Below, one piece after another: positions 34,939 through 44,594 of a stretch of 64,000 bases of DNA. The stretch lies in contig JAGIAI010000003.1 in NCBI GenBank assembly GCA_017744935.1, forward strand, positions 93,202 to 157,201, in the 5' to 3' direction. The notes under the pieces are model-generated. The model saw only the letters and a program-made list of their open reading frames with translations, did no database searches and was not told the DNA's origin. The first letter of the stretch is position 1, and each line of letters opens with the position of its first letter. Origin of the DNA: Variovorax sp. (lineage in GTDB: Bacteria; Pseudomonadota; Gammaproteobacteria; Burkholderiales; Burkholderiaceae_C). Both the position numbers and the translations under genes were made by a program.

Positions 34939-35799
34939 TCAGTGAGGCGGCGGTGCGGCGCTGAAGAACTCGCGGAAGTGTTTCTGCACCACCGCTTCGC
35001 ACTCGGCGCAGCCGGAGCCCTCGGGCTCGTAGAGTGCCGCCGGCCAGTTCGCGGCCCCGGGCAGCACGTTGCTGGTCACCTGGATGCCGGCCTCCGACAG
35101 GCGCCGCGCGAAGGCCAGGGCCTCGTCGCGCATCGGATCGTCCTTGCCGACCAGGACCAGCGTGCGGGCGACGTCGGCCAGCCGCAGCGAACCGCCCGGC
35201 ACCGCATAGGGGTGCGTGGCGTTGACCGGCCGGCTCAGGAACTCGCGCCACCCGGTGGCCCACCGGCACTGGACCGCGTCGCCCGTGGCCTGGCGCAGCG
35301 AGGCGGTGCCGGCGCAGGGGTCGAGCATCGGCGACAGCAGGATCTGCCCTGCGAGCGGCGGATGGCCGCGGTCGCGCGCGATCAGCGCCACCGCCGCGGC
35401 GAGGTTGCCGCCAGCCTCCTCGCCCGCGAGGAACAGCTCGGCGCCCTTGCCGGCCAGCTTGACGCGCTGCTTGTAGAGCCATTCGAGCGCCGCGTAGCCC
35501 ACCTCGATCGGCGCGGGGAACGGTGCCTCGGGCGCTTTCGGATAGTCGAGCGACACCACCAGCGCGCCCGCCCCGGCGAGAAGTCGCGCCACGTTGCGGC
35601 CGTTGTCGAGGCCGCCGCAGACGAAGGTGCCGCCATGGAAGTGCAGCACCAGCGGCACGGCCGCGCCGCGGGCGCGCTCGCCGTACACGCGGGCCCGCAC
35701 CGGTTCGCGGTTCGGCAGCTCGATGCGGATGTCGGTTTCGCCCTGCCGGGCAGCAGCCTGGGGGGCGTCGGCGGATGGCAGGGAAGAAGGGGTGGACAT
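34939..35799 (-). CDS. HSL-family alpha/beta hydrolase with altered catalytic residues (probable pseudo-esterase)
   Basis: A 286-residue protein with the fold signature of hormone-sensitive-lipase-type esterases: the oxyanion HFHGGTFVCGG near residue 65 and the acidic residue context LVGKDDPMRDEA. The nucleophile elbow, normally GDSAGG, reads GEEAGGN, so both the Asp and the catalytic Ser are Glu. The usual C-terminal catalytic histidine (pgxxHxF) reads PGAANWP. Two of three triad residues thus seem lost while the frame is intact, which suggests a non-catalytic or repurposed role. It is divergent from a LysR gene, which probably regulates it. ATG 35797-35799 is chosen; an upstream in-frame ATG at 35850 is possible. 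Confidence 0.8.
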   Translation of the reverse strand: MSTPSSLPSADAPQAAARQGETDIRIELPNREPVRARVYGERARGAAVPLVLHFHGGTFVCGGLDNGRNVARLLAGAGALVVSLDYPKAPEAPFPAPIEVGYAALEWLYKQRVKLAGKGAELFLAGEEAGGNLAAAVALIARDRGHPPLAGQILLSPMLDPCAGTASLRQATGDAVQCRWATGWREFLSRPVNATHPYAVPGGSLRLADVARTLVLVGKDDPMRDEALAFARRLSEAGIQVTSNVLPGAANWPAALYEPEGSGCAECEAVVQKHFREFFSAAPPPH

Positions 35800-35978
35800 G
35801 GACGGTCTCGGAGGATGGTCGATGGATGGAATATAAGACGCCGCCCTCATGCTTCAAACAGGGGATAGGCCCCCACTCTGTTTCCAATCAACTAACAATC
35901 GGCTCCAATGACCATGTGAGAATCCCGCTCCCCCGGCCCCCAAAGGCCCCCCTGAGCGTCTTCCCAGGAGCAGCATAG

Positions 35979-36905
35979 ATGGATCAGATCCAGGCCATGC
36001 GGATCTTCGTCCGCGTCGTCGAGGCAGGCACCTTCACCCGCGCGGCCGATTCGCTCGGCGTGCCCAAAGGCACGGTCACCAAGCAGATCCAGGCGCTGGA
36101 GTCGCGCCTGCGCGTGAAGCTGCTCAACCGCACGACCCGGCGCGTGACCGTGACGCCGGATGGCGCGGCCTACTACGAGCGCACCGCGCGGCTGCTCAAC
36201 GACTTCGACGACATCGAGGCCAGCATGACGAACGCGCAGGCCAACCCCACCGGGCGATTGCGGATCGATGTCGGCTCATCCATGGCGCGGCTGGTCATCC
36301 TGCCGGCCCTGCAGACCTTCTGCGACAAGTACCCGGACATCCAGGTCGACGTGGGCGTGAGCGACCGCACGGTGGACCTGATCACCGACAACGTGGACTG
36401 CGTGATCCGCGGCGGCGACCTCACCGACCAGTCGCTGGTGGCGCGGCGCATCGGCAACCTGCCATGGATGACGGTGGCCTCGCCCGCCTACATCAAGCGC
36501 TACGGCGCACCGCAGCATCCGCTGGACATCGAGAAGCGGCACCTGGTGGTGAGCTTCTTCTCGGGCAGCACGCGGCGGGTGTACCCGCACGAGTTCCATC
36601 GCGGCGACGAGCAACTGGAGATCGCCGGACCCTATCGCGTGGCGGTGAACGACAGCAACGCGCACATGACGGCGGTGCTCGGCGGCTACGGCCTCTCGCA
36701 GGTGATCACCTACATGGCCGAGCCCTACATCGCGAGCGGCGAGCTGGTGCAGATCCTGCCCGACTGGACGCGCCCGGCGCTGCCGGTGCATGTGGTGTAC
36801 CCGCCGAACCGCCACCTGAGCGCGAAGGTGCGGGCCTTCGTCGACTGGGCGGCGGAACTGTTCGCGAATCATCCGCAGCTGCAGCGCACCCCCATCACTG
36901 CCTAG
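35979..36905 (+). CDS. LysR-family transcriptional regulator (divergent from the pseudo-esterase)
   Basis: A 308-residue LysR regulator. The N-terminal winged helix is MRIFVRVVEAGTFTRAADSLG, with the recognition helix in VPKGTVTKQIQALE and LLNRTTRRVTVTPDG. A periplasmic-binding-like effector domain follows from about residue 90. It belongs to the large AaeR/DsdC-like group common in Burkholderiales. AGGAG stands ten bases before ATG 35979. The gene is divergent from the alpha/beta hydrolase gene (179-base gap). Its stop shares a CTAG with the stop of the convergent cobalamin aminotransferase gene. Confidence 0.93.
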   Translation: MDQIQAMRIFVRVVEAGTFTRAADSLGVPKGTVTKQIQALESRLRVKLLNRTTRRVTVTPDGAAYYERTARLLNDFDDIEASMTNAQANPTGRLRIDVGSSMARLVILPALQTFCDKYPDIQVDVGVSDRTVDLITDNVDCVIRGGDLTDQSLVARRIGNLPWMTVASPAYIKRYGAPQHPLDIEKRHLVVSFFSGSTRRVYPHEFHRGDEQLEIAGPYRVAVNDSNAHMTAVLGGYGLSQVITYMAEPYIASGELVQILPDWTRPALPVHVVYPPNRHLSAKVRAFVDWAAELFANHPQLQRTPITA

Positions 36906-37864
36906 CCCCAGGCCCGCCGCAGCGCTTCCTGGCTGGCCGGCGGCAGCACGCCGAGCCGCACATGGCCCGGCAGGCCGAACGAGGCGGCATCGCGCAGCTT
37001 GATGCCCTGCGCGCGCAGGCGGGTGGCGCGCTCCGGCGAATACGGCGCATCCGGCTTCGCGCAAAAGTAGTTCGCGACGCTGGGCAGGCATTCCCACCCC
37101 ATCGACTCGCAGACCGCGCGCTGCGCCGCCTTCCACGCGCGAAGCGTGGCGCGGCTCTCGGCCAGCCAGTGCCGGCACGCCGGAAGGATCCAGCTGTCGA
37201 GCAACGCCACACCGTGCGCGCCGATGGGCCACGAGGGCGCCAGCGCGGCGAGCTGCGCCGCCATGACCTGCCGCTCCCGCGGCGCAATGGCATAGGCGGC
37301 GCGCACGCCGGTGAGCCCGAGCGCCTTGTTGGGCGTCCACAGCTGCCAGACCGCGTCCAGCCGCTCGGCGCCAAGCGAGAGCGCGCCCTCCAATCGCAGC
37401 GGCTCGTAGGCCAGGTCGATCACGCAGCTCGCCCCGTCGCCCAGGCCGTCGATGCACGCGCCGAGGTCCTTCTGCGGCTGCCCGAGCGGGCTCGATGGAT
37501 CGCAGCACCAGACCAGGTCGGCGCCTTCATGCACCGGCTCGAGATGCCATGCGGCGGCCGCGCGCACATAGTCCCCGTAGGCATGGGGCGGAACCCGCAC
37601 CTTCCGGCCGCCGCGCCGCGCCACCGCCATGGTGATGCGCGAGATGAACTCGCTGGCGCTCGCCGCGATCACGATGCGCCCTGCATCGACGGCGTGAAAC
37701 GCCGCCAGCCGCTCGCGCAGCGCGGTGTAGAGCGGGTCCGGATAGCGCACGGGATCGGCCTGCGCCACCGCCCGGGACGCGTGCGGACAGGGCCCGCATG
37801 CATTGGCGTTGGTCGAGAAGTCATGCAGCGCCGCGCCGAGCGCGTCGGGCCCGCCGTGGGTCAT
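36902..37864 (-). CDS. cobD: Threonine-phosphate decarboxylase-like aminotransferase of cobalamin synthesis
   Basis: A 320-residue PLP enzyme of the histidinol-phosphate aminotransferase group. It is called CobC in Pseudomonas nomenclature and CobD in Salmonella. It makes (R)-1-amino-2-propanol phosphate from threonine phosphate for the nucleotide loop. LHDFSTNANACGP, RYPDPLYTALRERLA, DLAYEPLRLEG and the PLP lysine in LWTPNKALGLTGVRAAY near residue 205 support this. The ATG overlaps the cbiB stop (ATGA). It is the last gene of the riboswitch-controlled operon. Confidence 0.88.
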   Translation of the reverse strand: MTHGGPDALGAALHDFSTNANACGPCPHASRAVAQADPVRYPDPLYTALRERLAAFHAVDAGRIVIAASASEFISRITMAVARRGGRKVRVPPHAYGDYVRAAAAWHLEPVHEGADLVWCCDPSSPLGQPQKDLGACIDGLGDGASCVIDLAYEPLRLEGALSLGAERLDAVWQLWTPNKALGLTGVRAAYAIAPRERQVMAAQLAALAPSWPIGAHGVALLDSWILPACRHWLAESRATLRAWKAAQRAVCESMGWECLPSVANYFCAKPDAPYSPERATRLRAQGIKLRDAASFGLPGHVRLGVLPPASQEALRRAWG

Positions 37865-38790
37865 GTCCAGGCCGCCATCCAGAACGTCGCGCCGAGCGCG
37901 GCGCCCGTCACCACGCGCGAGCCGATCGCCACGGCGCGCGCCACGTCCGAAGGCTCGGCCGCGCGCCCCTGCGGATGCAGCACGTACACGCCGGGCTTCG
38001 CGAGCCTCACGCCCAGCCGCAGGGCCATCGCGCCCATGGGCCAGCCGCCGTTGGGCGACGGCGTCCGACGCGCCTCGCGCCGGCACGCGGCCAGGCCGGC
38101 CCAAGAGCCGAGAAGCATCAGCCCGGCGGTGATGCGCGCCGGCACCCACGACAGCGCGTCGTCCGCCCGCGCGGCCCATTTGCCGGCCCATTCCCAGTCG
38201 CGGCCTGCGCGCGCACCGCGATAGCCCCACATCGCATCGGCGGTGTTCGCGAAGCGATAGACCGCCGCGCCCGGCAGGCCGAGCAGCGCGAACCAGAAGA
38301 GCGGCGCGACCAGCGAATCATTGAGGTTCTCGGCCAGCGACTCGATCGCGCTCTCGCGCACGTCCACCGCGCCGAGCGTGCTCACGTCGCGGCTCACCAG
38401 CCACGCGAGCCGGGTGCGCCCTTCGGCCGGCGAGCGGCCGAGCGCCGCTTCGACCGCCAGCACCTCCTCCCGCAGCATGCGCCACGCCAGGAGCGGCTTG
38501 AGCGCCAGGGCGAGCATCGGCGCGGCCGCCCATGCGGGCAGCATGCCGGCGATGCGCACGACGCCGAAGGCCACCGCCGCCGCGCCGAGGGCACCGGCGC
38601 ACCAGGCGCCCGCCCCCAGCGCGAAGCGAGCGAGATCACGCGGGCGTCCATCGCCAGCGCGCGGCGCGATGCGATCGCCAGCCCAGCCCAGATAGCGCCC
38701 CATCCACACCACCGGATGGATGCGGGACGGCGGCTCGCCGAGCCAGCGATCGATCGCGAGCGCGAGCCAGAGCGCGGCGATCGAGACCAA
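37861..38790 (-). CDS. cbiB: Adenosylcobinamide-phosphate synthase CbiB
   Basis: An inner-membrane enzyme that attaches aminopropanol (phosphate) to adenosylcobyric acid; also called CobD in the Pseudomonas scheme. The 309-residue protein has the family start ALAIDRWLGEPPSRIHPVVWMG, then RDVSTLGAVDVRESAIESLAENLNDS and a conserved NTADAMWGYR, with several membrane helices. I chose a TTG start at 38788-38790: no ATG or GTG fits, GGAC lies upstream, and this gives a two-base gap to cobO. Start confidence is moderate; the family is certain. Confidence 0.9.
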   Translation of the reverse strand: MVSIAALWLALAIDRWLGEPPSRIHPVVWMGRYLGWAGDRIAPRAGDGRPRDLARFALGAGAWCAGALGAAAVAFGVVRIAGMLPAWAAAPMLALALKPLLAWRMLREEVLAVEAALGRSPAEGRTRLAWLVSRDVSTLGAVDVRESAIESLAENLNDSLVAPLFWFALLGLPGAAVYRFANTADAMWGYRGARAGRDWEWAGKWAARADDALSWVPARITAGLMLLGSWAGLAACRREARRTPSPNGGWPMGAMALRLGVRLAKPGVYVLHPQGRAAEPSDVARAVAIGSRVVTGAALGATFWMAAWT

Positions 38791-38792
38791 GG

Positions 38793-39362
38793 CTAGTCCT
38801 CGATGCCGCGCTGCGCCGGAACGCCAGCCTGGAACGCGTGCTTGACCATCTTCATCTCGGTCACCGTGTCGGCGAGCGCGATGATTTCCTCGGGGCAGCG
38901 GCGGCCGGTCAGCACCACGTGCACCTCCCGCGGCCGCGCGCGCAGGGTCTCGAGCACGTTGTCGAGCGGCAGCCAGCCGTAGATCAGCGGGTAGGTGATC
39001 TCGTCGAGCACCACGAGGAAATAGCCGCCGGACAGGATCGCGTCGCGGGCCTTTTCCCAGCCGTCCCGCGCGAGCTGGGCCGAGCGTTCGAGGTCCTGGC
39101 TCTTCCAGCTGAAGCCGTCGCCGAGGCCTTCGATCGGAAGGCCCAGGGCTTCGAACATGCGGTGCTCGCCGAAGCGCGCGCTGGGCACCTTCATGAACTG
39201 GAAGATCTTCACCGCCTTGGCGCGGCCATGGGCGCGCAAGGCCAGCCCGAAGGCGGCGGTGCTCTTGCCCTTGCCGTCGCCGGTGTTGACGATCACGAGG
39301 CCGCGGCGCTCGCCTTCGGGCTTCTCGTACGGTTTTTCGCTGGGGGGCGTTTCGATCTGCAT
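38793..39362 (-). CDS. cobO: Corrinoid adenosyltransferase CobO/BtuR
   Basis: This enzyme transfers the 5'-deoxyadenosyl group of ATP to Co(I) corrinoids. The 189-residue protein has the phosphate-binding loop [14 protein letters not shown] near residue 28, the [12 protein letters not shown] region, the Walker-B-like [15 protein letters not shown] and [10 protein letters not shown]. These mark the CobO/BtuR family rather than PduO. A GAAGGA site precedes the ATG. The gene lies between btuD and cbiB. Confidence 0.95.
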   Translation of the reverse strand: MQIETPPSEKPYEKPEGERRGLVIVNTGDGKGKSTAAFGLALRAHGRAKAVKIFQFMKVPSARFGEHRMFEALGLPIEGLGDGFSWKSQDLERSAQLARDGWEKARDAILSGGYFLVVLDEITYPLIYGWLPLDNVLETLRARPREVHVVLTGRRCPEEIIALADTVTEMKMVKHAFQAGVPAQRGIED

Positions 39363-39385
39363 GGTTTTCCTTCGGGACGCTGGGG

Positions 39386-40174
39386 TCAGCGCGGCAGGGC
39401 CAGCCAATGGCCCTCCATTCGATGCACCGCCACGCGCCGGTCGAACACCGATTCGAGCGCGCGGTGGGTGGCGCCGTCGTCGCACGGGCCGTGGTGAAGA
39501 ACGCGCCCTTCGGCCATGACCACCATGTCATCGGCGGCGAGCGCGGCGTTGAGTTCGTGCAGCACGCTGACCACGGTGCCGCCGTGCGCGACCAGATCGC
39601 GCACGGTCTGCATCCAGTCGGCCTGGTGCGGCGGGTCGAGGTTGGCGAGCGGCTCGTCCATCAGCAGCAGGTCGGCCTCGACGGCCAGCGCACGCGCCAG
39701 CAGGACCCGCTGGCGCTCGCCGCCCGAGAGCTGGCCCAGCGGCCGGTCGCGCCATTCCCAGGCCTGCGTGCTGCGCAGCGCGCGCTCCACCGCGGCCCGA
39801 TCCGCTTCGCTGGGCGCGGCCAGCCAGCGCTGGTGCGGCAGGCGCCCGAGCATCGCGACGTCGTACACCATGAGGTCGTCGGCACTGCCCTCGCCCGCGC
39901 CGCCCTGGCCGAGCCACGACAGCCTGCGGGCGCGCGCGCGTGCGCGCATGGCCGCCAGCGGTTCGCCGAACAAGCGCACCTCGCCGCTGTGCGGCAGCAG
40001 ACCCGCGAGCACCTTGAGCAGGGTCGACTTGCCCGCGCCGTTGGGGCCGACGATGCTGGTCCAGCGCCGCGGCGCGAGCGCGAGGTCGATCGCGTGCAGC
40101 ACTTCGGCGTCGCCGAGCCGGGCTCCGACGCCCCGCGCCTGCAGGGCCGCGTGGTGCAGCGCCGCGATGCTCAC
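39386..40174 (-). CDS. btuD: Vitamin B12 ABC transporter ATPase BtuD-like
   Basis: A 262-residue ABC ATPase of the FecCD/BtuCD type. Walker A is [13 protein letters not shown] near residue 42, the signature is [15 protein letters not shown], Walker B is [12 protein letters not shown], and the H-loop is VLHELNAA. The GTG start at 40172-40174 overlaps the btuC stop (GTGA). It powers corrinoid import with BtuC and BtuF. Confidence 0.92.
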   Translation of the reverse strand: MSIAALHHAALQARGVGARLGDAEVLHAIDLALAPRRWTSIVGPNGAGKSTLLKVLAGLLPHSGEVRLFGEPLAAMRARARARRLSWLGQGGAGEGSADDLMVYDVAMLGRLPHQRWLAAPSEADRAAVERALRSTQAWEWRDRPLGQLSGGERQRVLLARALAVEADLLLMDEPLANLDPPHQADWMQTVRDLVAHGGTVVSVLHELNAALAADDMVVMAEGRVLHHGPCDDGATHRALESVFDRRVAVHRMEGHWLALPR

Positions 40175-41178
40175 CGCACACCCCCTCGGGCGCTGCGCCG
40201 GTGCATGAGCCACAGCAGATACGAGCCGCCGAGCACCGCGGTCAGCACACCGACCGGCAGTTCCTGGGGCGCGATCAGCCAGCGCGCCAGCAGGTCGGCG
40301 GCCATCAGCAGCAGTCCGCCCATCGCGGCCGACAGTGCCAGCAGGCGCGCGTGCGTGGTCTTGACGGCCGAGCGCACCAGGTGCGGCGCCGCCAGGCCCA
40401 CGAAGGCGATCAGCCCGGTCTGCGCGACGGCGGTGCCGGTGGCCAGCGCGAGCACCGCCACCAGCGCGGCGCGCATCGCGGGCAGCGGCAGGCCGAGGCT
40501 CTCCGCGGTGGCCTCGCCGAGCGCGAGGCCGTCCAGCACGGGGGCCAGCGCCCATCCCACCAGCAGGCACACGGCGCCGAGCACCCCCATCACGGCGCAC
40601 GCGCTCCAGCCGACCAGCCCGGTGCTGCCGAGCATGAAGCCCTGCATCGCCTGCAGGATGTCCGTCGAGCCGATGGCGATCAGGTCCTTCACCGCACCGA
40701 GCACCACGCCGACGATCACGCCGGCCAGCAAGAGGCGCAGCGTCTGCTGCACGCCGCGCGCGAGCACCAGCGTGAGCATCACCGCCATCACGGCGCCGAC
40801 GAAGGCGGCCCCGGTCATGCCCAGGCGCACCATCCACTGCGCGCCGGCCGGCGAAGCACCAAACAGCCACAGCCCCACCGCGACGCCCAGCGAGGCCCCC
40901 GACGCGCTGCCGAGCAGGTACGGGTCCGCCAGCGGATTGCGGAACAGCCCCTGGGCGACGGCACCCGCGAGTCCCAGCAGCGCGCCGGCCAGCCACGCGC
41001 CCAGCGTGCGCGGCAGGCGGATCTCCCACACGATCTGCATCGCGACCGGGTCGCGCCGCGCGGCGAACACGCTCTCGAAGCCCGTGCTCCCCACGCCGGC
41101 GCCCAGCAGCAGAACCAGGGCGCCGAGCACCAGCAGTGCCGCACCGAGCGCGAGCGCGCGACGTTGTTCGCGGTTCAT
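40171..41178 (-). CDS. btuC: Vitamin B12 ABC transporter permease BtuC-like
   Basis: A 335-residue FecCD-family permease with about ten membrane helices. Landmarks are IRLPRTLGAWLAGALLGLAGAVAQGLFRNPLADPYLLGSASGAS-like text near the N-terminus (only part of it strictly conserved), a WALAPVLDGLALGEATAESLG coupling-helix region, and VGLAAPHLVR near the end. It lies 25 bases after btuF and overlaps btuD. Siderophore and heme permeases share this fold, but the neighbours fix corrinoid as the likely substrate. Confidence 0.92.
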   Translation of the reverse strand: MNREQRRALALGAALLVLGALVLLLGAGVGSTGFESVFAARRDPVAMQIVWEIRLPRTLGAWLAGALLGLAGAVAQGLFRNPLADPYLLGSASGASLGVAVGLWLFGASPAGAQWMVRLGMTGAAFVGAVMAVMLTLVLARGVQQTLRLLLAGVIVGVVLGAVKDLIAIGSTDILQAMQGFMLGSTGLVGWSACAVMGVLGAVCLLVGWALAPVLDGLALGEATAESLGLPLPAMRAALVAVLALATGTAVAQTGLIAFVGLAAPHLVRSAVKTTHARLLALSAAMGGLLLMAADLLARWLIAPQELPVGVLTAVLGGSYLLWLMHRRSARGGVR

Positions 41179-41203
41179 GTGCGATGCGCTCCGGGCTTGC
41201 GCA

Positions 41204-42070
41204 TCACTTCGCCTTGGCAGCGAGACATGTCGCCATCAGCCGCGCCGCTTCGCCCATGCGCGGCCCGGGCCGCACCAGAACGTCGGCCTCGTCGGCCGTG
41301 AAACGGCAGATGCGCCCGCTGCGCACCGCCTGGATGCGGCTCCAGCCCGGCCGCTGCTCCAGGCCTTGCGCGCTGCGCTCGCCGACCATGATGAGTTCGG
41401 GATCGGCGCGCACCACGAACTCGGGATTGAGCTTCGGGAAGGGCCCCATCGATGCCGGCACGATGTTCTTCGCGCCCAGGCGAGCGAGCGTCTCGCCGAT
41501 GAACGAGGACTCGCCCGCCGCGTAGGGGCCGCCGTTGACCTCGAAATAGACGCGCACATGGCGGGCGCCCTGCGGCACCGACTGCGCGGCCGCCGACACG
41601 CTGGCATCGATGGCGCGCCACACGCGCTGCGCGTCGTCCACGCCCAGCACGCGCCCCAGCACATCGAGCACGCGCCGCACGTCGGCATGGTTCTTCGGTT
41701 CGAGCACGATCACCTTGAGCCCCAAGGCCTCGAGGCGATCGGTGACGCGCGAGGACCGCGCGAGCAGCACCACGTCGGGCTTGAGCGCCACGATGGCCTC
41801 GACGTTCGGGTCGATCCCGCCGCCGACCTGCGGCAGCGCGCGCACCGATGCGGGCCAGTTCGAATAGCGGTCCACGCCGACGATGCGGTCGCACGCGCCC
41901 AGCGTGCAGACGGATTCGGTGAGCGACGGCAGCACCGTCACGATGCGCTGGGGCGGTCGCGGCAGGTCCACGGCCACGCCGCGCTCGTCGGTCACGACCA
42001 GCGCGTGCGCGAGCGTCGCGGCAAACGCCGCCAGGCATGCGGCGAGCAAGCGCCTCGCGACCCGTTTCAT
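41204..42070 (-). CDS. btuF: Cobalamin-binding periplasmic protein BtuF-like
   Basis: A 288-residue secreted binding protein. The signal peptide is RLLAACLAAFAATLAHA, followed by a helical-backbone metal-receptor (class III) fold with PPQRIVTVLPSLTE, CDRIVGVDRYSNWP, GGIDPNVEAIVALKPDVVL and a C-terminal RPGPRMGEAARL. It delivers corrinoid to BtuCD. Its ATG overlaps the cobU stop. Confidence 0.9.
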   Translation of the reverse strand: MKRVARRLLAACLAAFAATLAHALVVTDERGVAVDLPRPPQRIVTVLPSLTESVCTLGACDRIVGVDRYSNWPASVRALPQVGGGIDPNVEAIVALKPDVVLLARSSRVTDRLEALGLKVIVLEPKNHADVRRVLDVLGRVLGVDDAQRVWRAIDASVSAAAQSVPQGARHVRVYFEVNGGPYAAGESSFIGETLARLGAKNIVPASMGPFPKLNPEFVVRADPELIMVGERSAQGLEQRPGWSRIQAVRSGRICRFTADEADVLVRPGPRMGEAARLMATCLAAKAK

Positions 42071-42627
42071 CGGGGCTCCTTCAGGAAGAGCGGCAAGCCC
42101 GCCGCCATCAGCGTCACCCGGTCGCAGGCGGCGGCCACGCGCTGGTTGAGCGTACCCAGCGCGTCGACGAAGGCGCGCACCTCGCGCCCCATCGGGATCA
42201 CGCCGAGGCCGATCTCGTTACCGACCAGCACCAACGGGCCGGCGGCGGCGCCGAGCTCGGTCACGAGCGCCTCGATCGCGCCTTCGACGTCGCCCGCCGT
42301 GCCAGCCACCGGCATCATCAGGTTGGTGAGCCACAGCGTGAGGCAGTCGACGACCAGCAGCGTCTGCGGCGCGGCCTGCGCGCGAATCGCCTGCGCCAAC
42401 TCGCGCGGCTCCTCGACGGTGGCCAGGCCCGGCACGCGAAGCGCACGGTCGGCGCGATGGCGGGCGATGCGCGCACGCATCTCGTCGTCATGCGCCTCGG
42501 CCGTGGCGATCAACACCGCCCGGTGCGCGTGCGAACGCCCGAGCCACGCCGCGGCGAGCAGCTCGCCGCGGCGCGACTTGCCGCTCTTCTGGCCGCCCAG
42601 GATCAGTTCGCGGCGCACGTCGCTCAC
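42067..42627 (-). CDS. cobU: Adenosylcobinamide kinase / guanylyltransferase CobU
   Basis: A bifunctional cytoplasmic enzyme that phosphorylates adenosylcobinamide and attaches GMP. The 186-residue protein starts with the P-loop GGQKSGKSRRGE and has IATAEAHDDEMRARIARHRADR with the guanylylated-histidine region. VDCLTLWLTNLM and VLVGNEIGLGVIPMGR follow. The GTG start at 42625-42627 overlaps the btuB stop (GTGA). A much longer open frame upstream is shadow inside btuB. Confidence 0.93.
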   Translation of the reverse strand: MSDVRRELILGGQKSGKSRRGELLAAAWLGRSHAHRAVLIATAEAHDDEMRARIARHRADRALRVPGLATVEEPRELAQAIRAQAAPQTLLVVDCLTLWLTNLMMPVAGTAGDVEGAIEALVTELGAAAGPLVLVGNEIGLGVIPMGREVRAFVDALGTLNQRVAAACDRVTLMAAGLPLFLKEPR

Positions 42628-44501
42628 TTCGGTTGCCACCTCAGCGTGACATAGAAGGCACGGCCGGGTTGGTTGTAGCCCCACGCCGTCTCGTAGCTCA
42701 CGTCGCCCACGTTCGCGATGCGCCCCTGCACCGACCAGTCCTTCGCCACGCGGTATTCCGCGTAGAGATCCACGGTGGTATAGGCATCCAGCACGCGCGT
42801 GTTGGCCGCGTCGTCGTAGCGCTGGCCCACGCTCAGCGCCGAGCCGCCGAGCTTCCAGGCGCCGATCTGGTAGTCGGCGCCGAGGGTGGTCTGCGTCTTG
42901 GCGCGCCGCGGCAGCAGCTTGCCCGTGACTTCGTTGTGCGGATCGAGCGCGTCGTAGCTCGCGTGCAGGCCGAGGTTGCCGAACTGGCCGTCGTAGCTCA
43001 GCGTGCCGCCCTGGATGCGCGCGCGCGGGATGTTCTGCGGCAGCGTCTCGTTGGTGATGAAGCCGGTGATCTTGTTGTCGTAGCCCACCAGCTTCACCGT
43101 GTGGCCGCCCTGGCTCCAGGTGATGCCGACGTCGGTGTTCTCGCCCTCCTCTGGCTTCAGGGCGGGATTGCCGAAGCCCGGGTAGTAGAGCTGGTTGAAC
43201 GAGGGCGCCACGAAGCTGGTGCCGTGCGAGACATTCACGCGCCAGTTCGGCGTGATGCGAAAGCCGTAGCCGGCGAACCAGGTGTCGTTGTTGCCGAACT
43301 GCGAGTTGTTGTCGTGCCGCGCGTTGAGTTGCCAGCTGTGCGGGCCGTGGTCGCCGTTCAGACCGACGAAGGCCGAATCGATGGTGCGATCGGTCACGGT
43401 GTAGCGCGTGTCGCTGTTCACGTCCTGCTCGAGACGCTCCAGGCCGGCGACCACGGTGCCGATCGGCGTGGCGATGTCGTTCTGCCACAGGTACTGGTTC
43501 TGCGTGGTCTCGAACAGGCCCGGCACGTTGCCGGTCGCGGCCACGAGATTGCGCGTGTCGTCCTCGCTGCGACCGTAGCGAAGCTGCGTGGTCCAGTTCG
43601 GCAGCAGCTTGCCGCTCGCGCCCACGTAGGCGGTCTGCGTGCGCACCTTGCTTTGCGAGTCGCGGCCCGGGCCGTCGTCGAAGTGGTTCAGGCCATCGGC
43701 ATACAAGAGCCCGGCGTCGAGCTTCCAGTCCGCACTGAACTGGTAGCCCAACGATGCGTTGACCGCGCTCTGGTTGAAGGGGTCGCGGTCGGAATTGAAG
43801 TTGCCGAATTGCACCCTGCTGTTGGTCGCCGAGAAACTGTCCTGGATTGTGCGCTGAACGTCGAGCGAGTAGGTCGCGGCGCCTGCGGCGCCGCTGAAGC
43901 CGCCGGTGATCTGCTTGTAGCTCTCGCTGCCCAGCGTGGCCGATGCGCGCGGCCTGAAGGCGGCTTCGCCGGGCGCGCCCTTGCGCGTGAAGATCTGCAC
44001 CACGCCGCCGACGCCGTCGCTGCCATAGAGCGCGGAAGCCGGCCCCTTGACGACTTCGATGCGGTCGATCATCTCGACCGGGATGTTGTCCCACGCCGGC
44101 GTGCCGAGCGTGGCCGAGCCGTAGCGCACGCCATCGATCAGCAGGATCGTGTGGCGCGCCTCGGCGCCGCGGATGAAGACGCTGCTCGACTTGCCGGCAC
44201 CGCCGTTGGACGAGATCTGCACGCCGGCCACCCGCGCGAGGATCTCGGGCAGCGTGCGGTTGGCCTGCTGCTCGATCTGCGCGCGATCGATCACGACCGT
44301 GTCGGAGACCAGGTCGTCGACGCGCGTGGGCGTGCGGGTTGCCGTGACCACGGTTTCGGCCAGCGTGGCGGCGCTCTGCGCCAGGGCGGCCGGAGCGACG
44401 CCCGACAGCGTGGCCATGGCCAGAGAAAGGCGGCTGATGCGCGCGAACGGCCGCGACGAAGCGCACCGTTCGGTGCGATGGAAGAAAACACTTGTTTTCA
44501 T
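42624..44501 (-). CDS. btuB: TonB-dependent cobalamin receptor BtuB
   Basis: An outer-membrane receptor of 625 residues. After a signal peptide ending near APAALAQ comes a TonB-box-like ETVVTATRTPTR. The plug domain (LPEILARVAGVQISSNGG, FIRGAEARHTILLIDGVR, RIEVVKGPASALYGSDG) and a 22-strand-type barrel follow. The barrel ends in an aromatic-containing terminal strand (FYVTLRWQPK). It is the first gene of the import/assembly operon and lies directly behind a cobalamin riboswitch, which fixes the ligand as a corrinoid. ATG 44499-44501 is chosen; a longer frame would run through the riboswitch. Confidence 0.95.
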   Translation of the reverse strand: MKTSVFFHRTERCASSRPFARISRLSLAMATLSGVAPAALAQSAATLAETVVTATRTPTRVDDLVSDTVVIDRAQIEQQANRTLPEILARVAGVQISSNGGAGKSSSVFIRGAEARHTILLIDGVRYGSATLGTPAWDNIPVEMIDRIEVVKGPASALYGSDGVGGVVQIFTRKGAPGEAAFRPRASATLGSESYKQITGGFSGAAGAATYSLDVQRTIQDSFSATNSRVQFGNFNSDRDPFNQSAVNASLGYQFSADWKLDAGLLYADGLNHFDDGPGRDSQSKVRTQTAYVGASGKLLPNWTTQLRYGRSEDDTRNLVAATGNVPGLFETTQNQYLWQNDIATPIGTVVAGLERLEQDVNSDTRYTVTDRTIDSAFVGLNGDHGPHSWQLNARHDNNSQFGNNDTWFAGYGFRITPNWRVNVSHGTSFVAPSFNQLYYPGFGNPALKPEEGENTDVGITWSQGGHTVKLVGYDNKITGFITNETLPQNIPRARIQGGTLSYDGQFGNLGLHASYDALDPHNEVTGKLLPRRAKTQTTLGADYQIGAWKLGGSALSVGQRYDDAANTRVLDAYTTVDLYAEYRVAKDWSVQGRIANVGDVSYETAWGYNQPGRAFYVTLRWQPK

Positions 44502-44594
44502 GGGGACAAACACAAGATCAATGTCCTTCGCCGGCTTCCCCGCCAGCGCATGGACGTCATGGCCGCCCATGCCTTCTGGCATGGCGCGACCGCC

